Made by a program: the position numbers and the translations under genes. Source: Mesorhizobium sp. (GTDB lineage: Bacteria > Pseudomonadota > Alphaproteobacteria > Rhizobiales > Rhizobiaceae). Taken from it: 64,000 nt of DNA. Shown piece by piece: positions 25,166 to 33,472 of the stretch. The notes beneath the pieces were generated by a model. The model was not told the DNA's origin, searched no databases, and saw only the letters and a program-made list of their open reading frames with translations. Location of the stretch: NCBI GenBank assembly GCA_004020645.1, contig SAQL01000016.1, positions 1 to 64,000 of the forward strand, read 5' to 3'. Position 1 is the stretch's first letter. Each line of letters begins with the position of its first letter.

Positions 25166-27247
25166 ATGAACCTCGCTGCCCGTGATTCGACCTTCCGGCC
25201 TGCCTATCTCGCAAAGCTGAATGCCGAGCAGTGTCTTGCCGTCGAGCATGGCGACGGCGCGGTCGCCGGGCCGTTGCTGGTGATCGCCGGCGCCGGCTCC
25301 GGCAAGACCAGCACACTGGCGCATCGCGTCGCGCATCTGATCGTCAGGGGCGCTGACCCCAGGCGCATTCTTTTGATGACGTTTTCGCGTCGTGCCGCAT
25401 CGGAAATGGCCAGGCGGGTCGAGCGCATCGCCGGCGAGGTGCTCAGCCGGGACGCTTCCATTATCACCGATGCGCTGAGCTGGGCCGGCACATTTCATGG
25501 TATTGGCGCCAGGCTGCTGCGCGACTATGCGCTGGAGATCGGCCTCGATCCGGCCTTCACGATCCATGATCGAGAGGATTCGGCCGACCTGATGAACCTC
25601 GCCCGGCACGAACTCGGCTTCTCGAAAACCGAAGACCGTTTTCCGACCAAGGGCACGTGCCTGGCGATCTATTCGCGTGCGGTCAACGCGCAGGCGCCGC
25701 TCGGCGAGATTCTCGGTTCGGTGTTTCCCTGGTGCGCGGGTTGGGCAGAACAGCTTAAGGCGCTGTTTGCCCGATATGTCGAGGCCAAGCAGGCGCAGAA
25801 CGTGCTCGATTACGACGACCTGCTGCTCTACTGGGCGCAGATGGCCGGCGAGCCGGAGATATCAGCGCATCTGGGTGGGCGTTTCGACCATGTTCTGGTC
25901 GACGAGTATCAGGACACCAACCGGCTGCAGGCCGCGATCCTCGCGGCGCTCAAGCCGGACGGATCCGGGCTGACGGTGGTCGGCGACGACGCGCAGTCGA
26001 TCTATTCATTTCGCGCGGCGGAAGTGCGCAACATCCTCGACTTCCCCAAACAATTCGCGCAGCCGGCCGAGATCGTCATGCTGGAGCGCAACTACCGCTC
26101 GACCGAAACCATCCTGGCCGCCGCCAATGCGGTGATCGGCGAGGCCTCGGAGCGCTTTACCAAGAACCTCTGGTCGGAGCGCAGATCGACCGAAAAGCCG
26201 AAGCTGGTCATCGTTCGCGACGACGCCGAGCAGGCGAGTTACGTCTGCCAGGCGATCCTGACCGAGCGTGAGGCCGGCACGGCGCTGAAGGCGCAGGCCG
26301 TGCTGTTTCGCGCCTCGCATCACAGCGGGCCGCTGGAGATCGAGCTGACGCGCCGCAACATCCCATTCGTCAAGTTCGGCGGGCTGAAGTTCCTCGACGC
26401 CGCCCATGTTAAGGACGTGCTGGCGGTGCTGCGCTTCGCCGAAAACCCGCGCGACCGCGTCGCCGGTTTTCGCGTGCTGCAGCTTTTGCCCGGCATCGGC
26501 CCTTCGGCGGCTTCGCAGATCGTCGACACCATGGCGACGTCGCTCGACGAAGCGATGGGGCTGGCGCGCTACCGGCCGCCGCAACGCGCCGCCGACGACT
26601 GGCCGGGTTTCGTCGCGCTGTTCTCGCAGCTTCGCACCGGGTCAGGAAAATGGCCTGTTGATCTCGAACAGGTCCGGCTCTGGTATGAGCCGCATCTTGA
26701 CCGCATCCACGAGGACGCAACGACGCGCCGGGCCGATATTCTGCAGCTCGAACAGATCGCCTCGGGCTACGCCTCGCGCGAGCGTTTCCTCACCGAACTG
26801 ACGCTCGATCCGCCGGATGCGACCAGCGACGAGGCGGGGCCGCCGCATCGCGACGAGGACTATCTGATCCTGTCGACCATCCATTCGGCCAAGGGCCAGG
26901 AATGGAAGAACGTCTTCGTGCTCAACACCGTCGACGGCTGCATCCCAATCGACCTCGCCGTCGGTTCTAAGGAGGACATCGACGAGGAGCGCCGCCTGCT
27001 CTACGTGGCGATGACGCGGGCCAAGGACGGCCTGCACCTGGTCATGCCGCAGCGCTTTTTCGTCCACGGCCAGGCGGCGCGTGGCGATCGCCACGTTTAC
27101 GCCTCGCGCACCCGCTTCATCCCGGCCTCGATCCTCAGCGCCTTCGAACAGACATCCTGGGCGAGCGTCCAGGCGAAGGACGATCCGCGCCGCCAGCCGC
27201 AAGTGCGCGTCGATCTTGGCGCCCGTATGCGTGACATGTGGAAATAG
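25166..27247 (+). CDS. UvrD/Rep-type ATP-dependent DNA helicase
   Basis: A 693-residue superfamily 1A helicase. Motif Ia/Walker A is AGAGSGKTSTL (residues about 43-53), motif II VDEYQDTNRLQ, motif III GDDAQSIYSFRAAE, motif IV LERNYRST, motif V LSTIHSAKGQEWKNVFVLN and motif VI LLYVAMTRAKDGLHLVMP. It is shorter than UvrD at the C-terminus and lacks a nuclease domain. It probably unwinds DNA in repair or at stalled forks. This is a separate paralogue from typical uvrD. It stands alone, with no obvious operon partner. Confidence 0.92.
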   Translation: MNLAARDSTFRPAYLAKLNAEQCLAVEHGDGAVAGPLLVIAGAGSGKTSTLAHRVAHLIVRGADPRRILLMTFSRRAASEMARRVERIAGEVLSRDASIITDALSWAGTFHGIGARLLRDYALEIGLDPAFTIHDREDSADLMNLARHELGFSKTEDRFPTKGTCLAIYSRAVNAQAPLGEILGSVFPWCAGWAEQLKALFARYVEAKQAQNVLDYDDLLLYWAQMAGEPEISAHLGGRFDHVLVDEYQDTNRLQAAILAALKPDGSGLTVVGDDAQSIYSFRAAEVRNILDFPKQFAQPAEIVMLERNYRSTETILAAANAVIGEASERFTKNLWSERRSTEKPKLVIVRDDAEQASYVCQAILTEREAGTALKAQAVLFRASHHSGPLEIELTRRNIPFVKFGGLKFLDAAHVKDVLAVLRFAENPRDRVAGFRVLQLLPGIGPSAASQIVDTMATSLDEAMGLARYRPPQRAADDWPGFVALFSQLRTGSGKWPVDLEQVRLWYEPHLDRIHEDATTRRADILQLEQIASGYASRERFLTELTLDPPDATSDEAGPPHRDEDYLILSTIHSAKGQEWKNVFVLNTVDGCIPIDLAVGSKEDIDEERRLLYVAMTRAKDGLHLVMPQRFFVHGQAARGDRHVYASRTRFIPASILSAFEQTSWASVQAKDDPRRQPQVRVDLGARMRDMWK

Positions 27248-27404
27248 GCCGCCTCTTCGGCACGGCGCTCATGCCACGGTGCTTGGTGGCGAAAACCAAA
27301 TCTCGGCAATATGGAACCTGATGCCGCAATCCGCGTTTCTGGGCGTCCGACCTAGATCGGAGAGCGGCGTCCGCCGTCACCTCCGCCCAATATGAGAGGC
27401 CAGA

Positions 27405-27707
27405 ATGCACGACACGATGCCCTTCACCCCGGTCGCCGTTACCGTCGGCGCCGGCCATAAGCGCATGATCGCTTCGCTCTTCGACATGCATGAGTTCCTG
27501 ACGGAGTTCCCGCCATCGCGGCGACGCCTGAGCTACGGCGCAGCGGTGAAGGCCTGCGAGGCGGCACGCGCCGGCGAGATCTCACCCGAAGCGGCGCGCG
27601 ATGCCTTGATCACCTTCGCGGTGTCGGCAGGCATTCTCTGGCCTTCCGCCCAGCCGGCGGTCTCGGTCAAGCCGGCCGCCCGGGGCCAGGGCGGATACGC
27701 CGCCTGA
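27405..27707 (+). CDS. DUF982-like protein
   Basis: A 100-residue protein that fits the DUF982 pattern: FTPVAVTVGAGHKRMIASLFDMHEFL, then FPPSRRRLSYGAAVKACEAARAGEISPEAARDALITFAVSAGIL. The usual WP block is FPP here. GAGAGG precedes the ATG. The family has no known function, though rhizobia carry many copies. It is followed by a strong terminator. Confidence 0.7.
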   Translation: MHDTMPFTPVAVTVGAGHKRMIASLFDMHEFLTEFPPSRRRLSYGAAVKACEAARAGEISPEAARDALITFAVSAGILWPSAQPAVSVKPAARGQGGYAA

Positions 27708-27734
27708 CTGGCGAGGCCTCTTTTGCGACTATAG

Positions 27735-27769
27735 CCCGTCGAAGATGCTGTTCGTCTTCGACGGGTTTT
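27735..27769 (+). terminator. Rho-independent terminator
   Basis: CCCGTCGAAGA (27735-27745) pairs perfectly with TCTTCGACGGG (27755-27765) around a 9-base loop and is followed by TTTT. It ends the DUF982-like gene. The convergent DinB gene ends 30 bases further on. Confidence 0.85.
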
Positions 27770-27798
27770 CCTGTCAATTCGATCCGGATAATCCGAAA

Positions 27799-28311
27799 TC
27801 AGGCGTAGGCGCGCCCCTCTTCGCTCCGCTGGAACAGCGTCAGGTCGAGTGGCACCGAAGGCCGGCCAAGAACGGTCAGGATCGCGTGCGCCTGGCCGCG
27901 GTGATGGGTCTGGTGGTTGAAGAAATGATCGAGCGCCGGCGCCAATCGCTGCGAGACGGTGCGCATGTCGGAGACGGTCATGTAGGAGAAGCGGCCGGAC
28001 AAAGCCTTGTCGCTTAACGCCCCGACCCAGTCGATGATCCTTTTGTCTTCGGCCTCGCGCGCCAGCCGCAAGCCCGGCAAGGCGCGGTGCAGGATGGTGT
28101 CGAGCCTGGCCGGCGCGTCGCCCTCGCCGGTAAAGCGCCTCATCCAGATGCGATCGGCGGTCAGAAGATGGTTGAGCGTGCCCATTATCGAGCCGAAGAA
28201 AACACCGACATTGCGGTGAAATTCCTCCTCGTCGAGATCGGCGGCGGCATCGTAGATGCGGCTATTGGCCCATTGATTGTAGGCCGCAAACATCATGAAG
28301 TGCTGTTTCAT
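27799..28311 (-). CDS. DinB family protein
   Basis: A 170-residue four-helix DinB/YfiT-type protein. The start is MKQHFMMFAAYNQWANSRIY, with the family YNxWAN motif. The three metal-binding histidines fit NHLLTADRIW (first) and FNHQTHHRGQAHAIL (second and third). These metalloproteins act as thiol-dependent transferases or damage-inducible proteins; the substrate here is unknown. The long frame upstream of this start is not coding. Confidence 0.88.
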   Translation of the reverse strand: MKQHFMMFAAYNQWANSRIYDAAADLDEEEFHRNVGVFFGSIMGTLNHLLTADRIWMRRFTGEGDAPARLDTILHRALPGLRLAREAEDKRIIDWVGALSDKALSGRFSYMTVSDMRTVSQRLAPALDHFFNHQTHHRGQAHAILTVLGRPSVPLDLTLFQRSEEGRAYA

Positions 28312-28343
28312 CTTTTTCTCCCGACCCGCGAGACCCCGTTCCG

Positions 28344-28450
28344 GGTGCCTACCGCATCGGCCCGAAAATCGGTACCGTTTTCGGAAACCACGATGCTTAG
28401 ATTCAAAAGTGTTAGAGCGTACTTTCCAAGTGGATGCACATCGCTCTAGT
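28344..28450. repeat. Mesorhizobium-type intergenic repeat
   Basis: It combines an inverted repeat CCGAAAA (28362-28368) with TTTTCGG (28378-28384), and a second pair TAGAGCG (28413-28419) with CGCTCTA (28442-28448). Similar modules are frequent between rhizobial genes. It separates the divergent dinB-like and GST genes. Confidence 0.6.
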
Positions 28451-28473
28451 AGACCGCAAGGAAGCTGCCGCCA

Positions 28474-29175
28474 ATGACCATTCTGCTCTATGACCTCGTC
28501 GGGCGCGATACCGCCCGTCCGTTCAGCCCGCATTGCTGGAAGGCGGCGATGGCGCTCGGCCACAAGGGGCTCGACTTCTCCACCGTGCCGACACGTTTTC
28601 TCGAAGTGCCGACAGTTGAAGGCGGCGTTTCGAAACTCGTTCCGGTGATCCGCGACGGCGAGAAGGTGGTCGCCGATTCCTTCGCCATCGCGCTCTATCT
28701 CGACGAGGCCTATCCCGAGCGGCCGACATTGTTTTCCGGCGACGGCGGCAAGCCGATGGCGCGCTTCATCGAACGCTGGTCGCAACTGACCATCCATCCC
28801 TATGTCACCACTGCGGCGATCATGGACCTCCACGCCATGCAGGACGAGGCGAACGCCGCCTATTTCCGCCAAAACCGCGAGCAGCGCTTCGGCAAGAGAC
28901 TGGAAGAGGTGATGGCGGCGCGCGACGCCGGCCTTGGCGCCTTCCGCGCCTCGCTGGAACCGTTGCGCTCGACGCTCGCCTATCAGCCGTTCATCGGCGG
29001 CCAATCACCGCTGTTTGCCGACTACATCGTCTTCGGCGCGCTGCAATGGGCGCGCGTCGCCTCCCCCTACCGGTTGCTCGACGGCAGCGATGTGGTGGCG
29101 CAGTGGTTCGAGCGCTGCCTCGACCTGCATGGCGGCCTCGGCCGCAAGGTGGCGGCGGCCGCCGCCGCCGCATAG
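28474..29175 (+). CDS. Glutathione S-transferase family protein
   Basis: A 233-residue GST. The N-terminal thioredoxin-like domain covers residues 1-80, with the likely glutathione-activating region SPHCWKAAMAL, the cis-Pro segment VPVIRDG and the DSFAIALYLDEAYP block. The C-terminal helical domain includes the N-capping motif region PLFADYIVFGALQWARV. The alanine-rich tail (VAAAAAAA) is a local expansion. The substrate is unknown; the layout fits the beta-etherase/LigE-like group as well as general GSTs. Confidence 0.85.
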   Translation: MTILLYDLVGRDTARPFSPHCWKAAMALGHKGLDFSTVPTRFLEVPTVEGGVSKLVPVIRDGEKVVADSFAIALYLDEAYPERPTLFSGDGGKPMARFIERWSQLTIHPYVTTAAIMDLHAMQDEANAAYFRQNREQRFGKRLEEVMAARDAGLGAFRASLEPLRSTLAYQPFIGGQSPLFADYIVFGALQWARVASPYRLLDGSDVVAQWFERCLDLHGGLGRKVAAAAAAA

Positions 29176-29288
29176 GGGAGTAAGGCAGTAAGGGAGTAGG
29201 GCAGTAGGGAGTAAGGAAGTCGCGGCGGGCGCATACCTACTGCCTTATTGCCCTATTTGCCTTACTCCCCTACTCCCCTACTCCCTTA
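29173..29288. repeat. Purine-rich stem-forming repeat
   Basis: The left half is a string of near-repeats of GGGAGTAAGGCAGTA, and the right half is its approximate inverted copy (CTACTGCCTTATTGCCC, TTACTCCCCTACTCCC). The whole could form one long imperfect hairpin. It ends 20 bases before the bluB start and may affect its translation or end the GST transcript. Confidence 0.6.
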
Positions 29289-29308
29289 GCAAAGGCAGCA
29301 CGACAACC

Positions 29309-29944
29309 ATGACGTCAGGCCCGGAATTCCCGGACGATTTTCGCGCCGATCTGGTCAATCTCTTCCTGTGGCGGCGGGACGTCAGGCGATTCAAGCCGAC
29401 GCCGCTTCCGAAAGGCGCGCTGGAGCGGCTGCTTGACGTCGCCAGCATTGCGCCCTCGGTCGGGCTGAGCCAGCCCTGGCGTTTCGTCGTGGTCGAGAGT
29501 GCGGCGTGCCGCGGCGCCGTCAGGGCATGCTTTGAGCGCTGCAATGCGGAGGCGCTCGCATCTTTCGGCGGCGAACGCGCCGCGCTTTATGCTCGCCTGA
29601 AGCTCGCCGGCCTGAACGAGGCGCCTTGTCAATTCGCAGTTTTTGCCGACCGCGCGACAGAACAGGGGCATGGGCTCGGCCGCCTGACCATGCCCGCGAC
29701 CATCGAATATTCGGCGGTGATGGCGATCCACACCTTTTGGCTGGCGGCGCGCGCGGAAGGAATAGGCATGGGCTGGGTCTCGATCCTCGATCCGGCCGAA
29801 ATGGCGACGATCCTGGACGCGCCGCCGGAGTGGACGCTGATCGGTTACTTCTGCGTCGGCTACCCGAGCGAGAACCACAGCGTGCCGGAACTGGAACGGG
29901 AGGGCTGGGAAGTCCGGCGCGGTTCGATGGTGATAAGGCGGTAG
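29309..29944 (+). CDS. bluB: 5,6-dimethylbenzimidazole synthase
   Basis: A 211-residue flavin-destructase BluB, which cleaves reduced FMN with oxygen to make the lower ligand of vitamin B12. Landmarks are LFLWRRDVRRFKPTPLP, ASIAPSVGLSQPWRFVVV, a lid region around ERAALYARLKLAGLNEAP, and AARAEGIGMGWVSILDP. The length matches S. meliloti BluB. No cobalamin riboswitch is visible in front; the region just upstream is a purine-rich repeat. Other cob genes are not in this window. Confidence 0.92.
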   Translation: MTSGPEFPDDFRADLVNLFLWRRDVRRFKPTPLPKGALERLLDVASIAPSVGLSQPWRFVVVESAACRGAVRACFERCNAEALASFGGERAALYARLKLAGLNEAPCQFAVFADRATEQGHGLGRLTMPATIEYSAVMAIHTFWLAARAEGIGMGWVSILDPAEMATILDAPPEWTLIGYFCVGYPSENHSVPELEREGWEVRRGSMVIRR

Positions 29945-30078
29945 CGCAACGGCTACGCTGCCATCCTCTCTTGCAGGAAGGATGGATACCAGGGATGGTT
30001 TCGCCGAGCGCCGGCGTTACCAACAAGACACTATGACAAAGCCACCGGTGACAGTCTTGATCTGAGGAAGGGCACAAA

Positions 30079-30375
30079 ATGTTTCGCTACGACGTGCAGG
30101 CCGAGATCTGGGTCTATCCAGGCAAGGGCGGCTGGCATTTCGTTACACTGCCGCCGGAGCTTGGGGCACGGATCAAGACGGCAATGGCGGGGATGGCACG
30201 GCCCTGGGGCTCGCTTGGCGTCGAAGCCGTCATCGGCCAGACCAGATGGCGAACATCGCTGTTTCCCGACAAGAAATCCGGCAGCCTGCTGTTGCCGATC
30301 AAGACGGCGGTGCGGGTCCGCGAAGGCCTTCGGGCTGGCGACACGGCCAACCTGACGATCGAGATGCAGTTATGA
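30079..30375 (+). CDS. DUF1905 domain protein
   Basis: A 98-residue beta-rich protein fully covered by DUF1905: the start FRYDVQAEIWVYPGKGGWHFVTLP, the centre SLGVEAVIGQTRWRTSLFPDKKSGSLLLPIK, and the end AVRVREGLRAGDTANLTIEMQL. The family is small and of unknown function, probably an AbrB-like barrel. AGGAAGGGC precedes the ATG. Confidence 0.88.
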   Translation: MFRYDVQAEIWVYPGKGGWHFVTLPPELGARIKTAMAGMARPWGSLGVEAVIGQTRWRTSLFPDKKSGSLLLPIKTAVRVREGLRAGDTANLTIEMQL

Positions 30376-30419
30376 CACCATCGGTTTTGGCTGACGGCGA
30401 CACGCTATGCGGCGGCTAA

Positions 30420-30453
30420 AGCGCGTCGGCGACGCGCTTAAGTTCTTGTTTTT
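30420..30453 (+). terminator. Possible terminator after the DUF1905 gene
   Basis: AGCGCGTCG and CGACGCGCT form a perfect 9-bp stem around one G (30420-30438), followed by a T-rich stretch ending in TTTTT. The T run is about 10 bases after the stem, so it is only a fair terminator. Confidence 0.45.
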
Positions 30454-30502
30454 ATGCATGTCGTTATCGCAAAACCGCTGCGCACTTTTGCGCGACATGC
30501 AT
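30454..30502. repeat. Palindromic intergenic repeat
   Basis: ATGCATGTCG (30454-30463) and its exact complement CGACATGCAT (30493-30502) flank a core with GCAAAACCGCTGCGC. This is a well-known kind of extragenic palindrome in Mesorhizobium. It precedes the ndk promoter region. Confidence 0.65.
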
Positions 30503-30587
30503 TAATGCCAGCCCCTTGGCAAGCCGGCGGGCGGCTTGTATAGAGCCCGCCACCCTGAATTCCACTCTCCATCACAAGGACGACCCC

Positions 30588-31010
30588 ATGGCGCTCGAAC
30601 GCACCTTTTCCATGATCAAGCCAGATGCAACCCGGCGCAATCTCACCGGCGCCATCACCCAGATTCTCGAAGAAGCCGGCCTGCGCGTCGTCGCCTCGCG
30701 CCGGGTGTGGATGAGCCGCCGCGAGGCGGAAGGTTTTTACGCCGTCCACAAGGATCGTCCGTTCTTCGGCGAACTGGTCGAGTCCATGTCGTCGGGTCCA
30801 ACGGTCGTGCAGGTGCTGGAAGGCGAGAACGCCATTGCCAAAAACCGCGACGTGATGGGCGCCACCAACCCGGCCAACGCCGCCGAAGGCACCATCCGCA
30901 AGGCACACGCGCTGTCGATCGGCGAGAATTCCGTGCACGGCTCCGACGCGCCGGAGACCGCCGCGCAGGAGATCAAATACTGGTTCTCGGACACCGAGAT
31001 CGTCGGCTGA
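30588..31010 (+). CDS. ndk: Nucleoside diphosphate kinase
   Basis: A 140-residue NDK that balances nucleoside triphosphates by transfer through a phosphohistidine. The active-site histidine is His117 in GENSVHGSD. Other landmarks are ERTFSMIKPDATRRN at the start, VHKDRPFFGELVESMSSGP, and NPANAAEGTIRKAHA. The length is normal. The start MALERTFS follows AAGGACGACC. A strong terminator lies just after the gene. Confidence 0.97.
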   Translation: MALERTFSMIKPDATRRNLTGAITQILEEAGLRVVASRRVWMSRREAEGFYAVHKDRPFFGELVESMSSGPTVVQVLEGENAIAKNRDVMGATNPANAAEGTIRKAHALSIGENSVHGSDAPETAAQEIKYWFSDTEIVG

Positions 31011-31039
31011 GCCGATAAGCCCATCACCACGTCACATGC

Positions 31040-31070
31040 AAAAAAGGCCGGCGCAATGCTGGCCTTTTTT
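31040..31070. terminator. Bidirectional terminator after ndk
   Basis: A6, then GGCCGGC, 5-base loop, GCTGGCC and T6: symmetrical, so it can stop transcription both of ndk and of the convergent gene. A short inverted repeat at 31121-31143 (TCAAAA with TTTTGA) follows and belongs to the rhizobial repeat type. Confidence 0.85.
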
Positions 31071-31147
31071 CGTTGCGGCGATCCTGCACCGGACTCCCGC
31101 CCTCCAACCGCGCATGATGCTCAAAAACCGAAACCGGTTTTGAACGA

Positions 31148-31915
31148 TCAGCTCGCGGCGTTGAAGCGCAGGATGACGCGGCCGTCCTTGTCGGCGATAA
31201 CAAGCTTGCCGGCGTCGACATGGTATGACGCCGCCTTGGCCAGCGCCTCGAACAGCGCCTTTTCCTCGGCCATGATCTCGGGCGCGCAGGCCTTGAAGGT
31301 CGAACCGATGTCATTGATGGCGATCGTCGAACCATCGACTTTGGCGATGGCAAAGTAGACGTTGCAAGGACCGCTGCCGCCGGCCTTGCCGGCCTCGCTG
31401 ATCCTGAACGTCGCCTGGGGCTCGGCGATCACACCAATGCCGTCGATATACTCGATCAGCCAGATCTGCCCGAACACCGGGGCCGACGCTGGCTGCTCGC
31501 TCGACGTCACCATCTTCAGCATGATGGTCTGCGGCGCGTCGCTCAGCGGATCGACCTGGTGGCGCATATCGGAGATGAACAACAGCCTGTCGTCGACGGT
31601 GATGCGCGCCTGCAGCACATAGGTCATATCAGGCCGGATCACCTGGGGATCGAAGCTGACCTCGAACTTGATCGGCACCTGGCCGGCCGGCGCTATCTTC
31701 CGCTCGCCGATGACAGCGGCCGGCGCATCGGCCTGCGAGACATTGGCAAGCTGCACGGAAAGCACGGCGTTGGGCGGCAGCGCGACGCGCTCGCGATACG
31801 TCACCTCGCCCTTCAGGGTCTTCTCGGCAGCGACGGACAACTCAGGCATCACCAGTATACCAACGACCAGCGGCACGACACCGAAGATGAAGAACTCGGC
31901 GATCCTGTCCAGCAT
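31148..31915 (-). CDS. Exported YbaY/META domain protein
   Basis: A 255-residue protein with an N-terminal hydrophobic signal or anchor (IAEFFIFGVVPLVVGILVMPELSVAA). Residues about 35-135 match the YbaY/YscW domain (LKGEVTYRERVALPPNAVLSVQLANVSQADAPAAVIGE, then the VLQARITVDDRLLFISDM strand). Residues about 155-255 match a META/HslJ-like domain (IWLIEYIDGIGV, GGSGPCNVYFAIAKVDGSTIAINDIGSTFKAC). Both are associated with envelope stress. No lipobox is visible. The start follows GGAGCAGG. It is divergent from the bufferin operon, 280 bases away. Confidence 0.82.
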   Translation of the reverse strand: MLDRIAEFFIFGVVPLVVGILVMPELSVAAEKTLKGEVTYRERVALPPNAVLSVQLANVSQADAPAAVIGERKIAPAGQVPIKFEVSFDPQVIRPDMTYVLQARITVDDRLLFISDMRHQVDPLSDAPQTIMLKMVTSSEQPASAPVFGQIWLIEYIDGIGVIAEPQATFRISEAGKAGGSGPCNVYFAIAKVDGSTIAINDIGSTFKACAPEIMAEEKALFEALAKAASYHVDAGKLVIADKDGRVILRFNAAS

Positions 31916-32010
31916 GATCCTGCTCCCCATGGCGCACCAAACTGGTCGGAAGGTCTCGCAGGATTGCGGTGGTTCCGTGACGCCACACGGACTGTTCGGA
32001 CGACGGCGCC

Positions 32011-32050
32011 TTCCGGCGGCTTGCGGCCTTGTCGTCGGCCTCTTTGGCGT
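32011..32050. repeat. 40-bp copy of the moaE 3' end
   Basis: This segment matches 36966-37005, inside the 3' end of moaE, at 36 of 40 positions and in the same orientation. Read on the minus strand it encodes AKEADDKAASR, against AKEADDEAASR in MoaE. It lies between the YbaY/META gene and the bufferin operon. Confidence 0.6.
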
Positions 32051-32111
32051 GACAGGCAAAATCTGCTCAAGCCGGGCCCCAGGCGATCACGAAGTCGTGT
32101 TCCCAAAAGAT

Positions 32112-32137
32112 GTAACACAGCGAGCCTCCGGACCGAA
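32112..32137 (+). promoter_or_regulatory. Putative ECF-sigma promoter of the bufferin operon
   Basis: GTAACA (32112-32117) and CGAA (32134-32137) are exactly 16 bases apart, about 58 bases before the bufA start. From memory, this resembles the GTAAC-N16-CGAA promoters of the Caulobacter ECF factor SigF, which responds to metal stress. No sigF-like gene is in the window, so the assignment is an inference. Confidence 0.5.
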
Positions 32138-32194
32138 CTGACCAATGCGCGCTTGAGGAATGGCGCGCTCAACAACCCAACCGGAGGTGAAATC

Positions 32195-32518
32195 ATGTCA
32201 ACAAGATCAACCGTGAGCGCGGCTTTACTGGCCAGCGCCGTTGCCACGGCTCTTGCTTCTTTTGCGACGGCCGCGCCGCTGTCCGAGGCAGAGGTCAAGG
32301 CAGCGATGGATGCCGGCAAGGAGAAGTGCTTTGGCGTCGCCCTGAAGGGGCAGAACGACTGCGCGGCAGGACCGGGCACCACCTGCCAAGGCACCTCGAC
32401 GGTCGACTACCAGGGCAACGCCTGGAAGTTTGTCGACGGCGGCACCTGCACGACGATGGACCTGCCCGGCGACCGCAAGGGCTCGCTCACGGAGTTGAGC
32501 CGCGACGTCCCATCCTAA
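32195..32518 (+). CDS. bufA: DUF2282 bufferin-type precursor peptide (BufA1-like)
   Basis: A 107-residue precursor of the DUF2282 family. Residues 1-27 form a Sec signal peptide (LLASAVATALASFATA, cleavage near AA-PLS). The mature part has the four conserved cysteines Cys45, Cys56, Cys64 and Cys85, in EKCFGVA, QNDCAAGPGTTCQGTS and GGTCT. The block GPGTTCQGTSTVDYQGNAWK is typical. In bufferins, a DUF692 enzyme modifies cysteines (thiooxazole formation has been reported) and the product binds copper in the periplasm. GGAGGTGA precedes the ATG. The modifying enzyme follows 33 bases later. Confidence 0.9.
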   Translation: MSTRSTVSAALLASAVATALASFATAAPLSEAEVKAAMDAGKEKCFGVALKGQNDCAAGPGTTCQGTSTVDYQGNAWKFVDGGTCTTMDLPGDRKGSLTELSRDVPS

Positions 32519-32551
32519 GCAATGCAACCGGCCCGGAAAGCGGAGATGAAG

Positions 32552-33472
32552 ATGAACGGACTGGCCCCAGCATTCCGCATGTCGAAAACCTCGCGCTTTC
32601 CGGCGCTCCCGGTCGCCGGCCTTGCCGGCACCAGTTTCAAGCATGAACATCTACCCGCGATCCTCGGCGACGACCCAAAGGGCGGGTTCTTCGAGGTCCA
32701 CGCCGAAAACTACATGGGCGCAGGCGGCCCGCCTCACGATGCGCTGACCAAGATCCGCCGCGACTATCCCGTTTCGCTGCACGGGGTGTGCATGTCGATC
32801 GGCGGACCGCGGCCGCTCGACAAAGTGCATCTCGGCCGTTTCAAGGCGCTCGTCGACCGCTATGAGCCGGCGCTCGTCTCCGAGCATCTCGCCTGGTCGA
32901 CCCACGACACCACCTATTACAACGACCTTCTTCCCCTGCCCTATACGCATGCAACGGTTTGGCGCGTGGCGGATCACATCGACGAAGTGCAGGAGGCGAT
33001 CGGCCGCCCGATCCTGCTCGAGAACCCCTCGACCTATGTGCTTTTCCCGGAATCGACAATGAGCGAGACGGATTTCATCCGAGAGCTGGTGCGGCGTACC
33101 GGTTGCGGCTTGCTGCTCGACGTCAACAACGTCTTCGTTTCAGCCACCAATCACGGCTATTCAGCCCTGTCCTACCTCGCGGATTTCCCGCTTCAGCATG
33201 TCGGCGAAATCCATCTGGCCGGGCACGCCGAGCAGGAGGATGACGAGGGCGACCTGCTGCTCATCGACAGCCATGACGGCCCGGTCGCCGACGCGGTCTG
33301 GAAGCTTTTCGATATCGTCATCGGCCGATGCGGACCGCTCCCGACGCTGATCGAATGGGACAGCGCCATTCCCGACTGGCCGGTGCTCAAGGCGGAGGCG
33401 GCCGCCGCCCAAGCGATCCTCGACCATCATGCAGCCGACAGCTTGTTCGGAAAAGCCCATGCCGCAGGATGA
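32552..33472 (+). CDS. bufB: DUF692 multinuclear non-heme iron oxidase (BufB-like)
   Basis: A 306-residue TIM-barrel enzyme of DUF692 (MNIO), related to MbnB and TglH. Likely iron ligands are in the usual blocks: FEVHAENY (His50, Glu52), LHGVCMSIG (His77), SEHLAWS (His112), LLENPSTY (Glu157), LLLDVNNVFVSATNHG (Asp190, His201), EIHLAGH (His221, His225), DSHD (His241) and LIEWD (Glu268). The enzyme is expected to oxidise cysteines of the adjacent DUF2282 peptide. The start is set at MNGLAP, 6 bases after GCGGAG; MKMNGL is the alternative. It overlaps the next gene by 14 bases. Confidence 0.92.
   Translation: MNGLAPAFRMSKTSRFPALPVAGLAGTSFKHEHLPAILGDDPKGGFFEVHAENYMGAGGPPHDALTKIRRDYPVSLHGVCMSIGGPRPLDKVHLGRFKALVDRYEPALVSEHLAWSTHDTTYYNDLLPLPYTHATVWRVADHIDEVQEAIGRPILLENPSTYVLFPESTMSETDFIRELVRRTGCGLLLDVNNVFVSATNHGYSALSYLADFPLQHVGEIHLAGHAEQEDDEGDLLLIDSHDGPVADAVWKLFDIVIGRCGPLPTLIEWDSAIPDWPVLKAEAAAAQAILDHHAADSLFGKAHAAG

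Noticed and set aside
29173..29288. CRISPR-like tandem repeats
   Set aside because: The units are short, irregular and without spacers, and no cas genes are present. It is a stem-forming repeat.
29250..29308. Cobalamin riboswitch in front of bluB
   Set aside because: The short region before bluB is a purine-rich repeat with no B12-box-like sequence.
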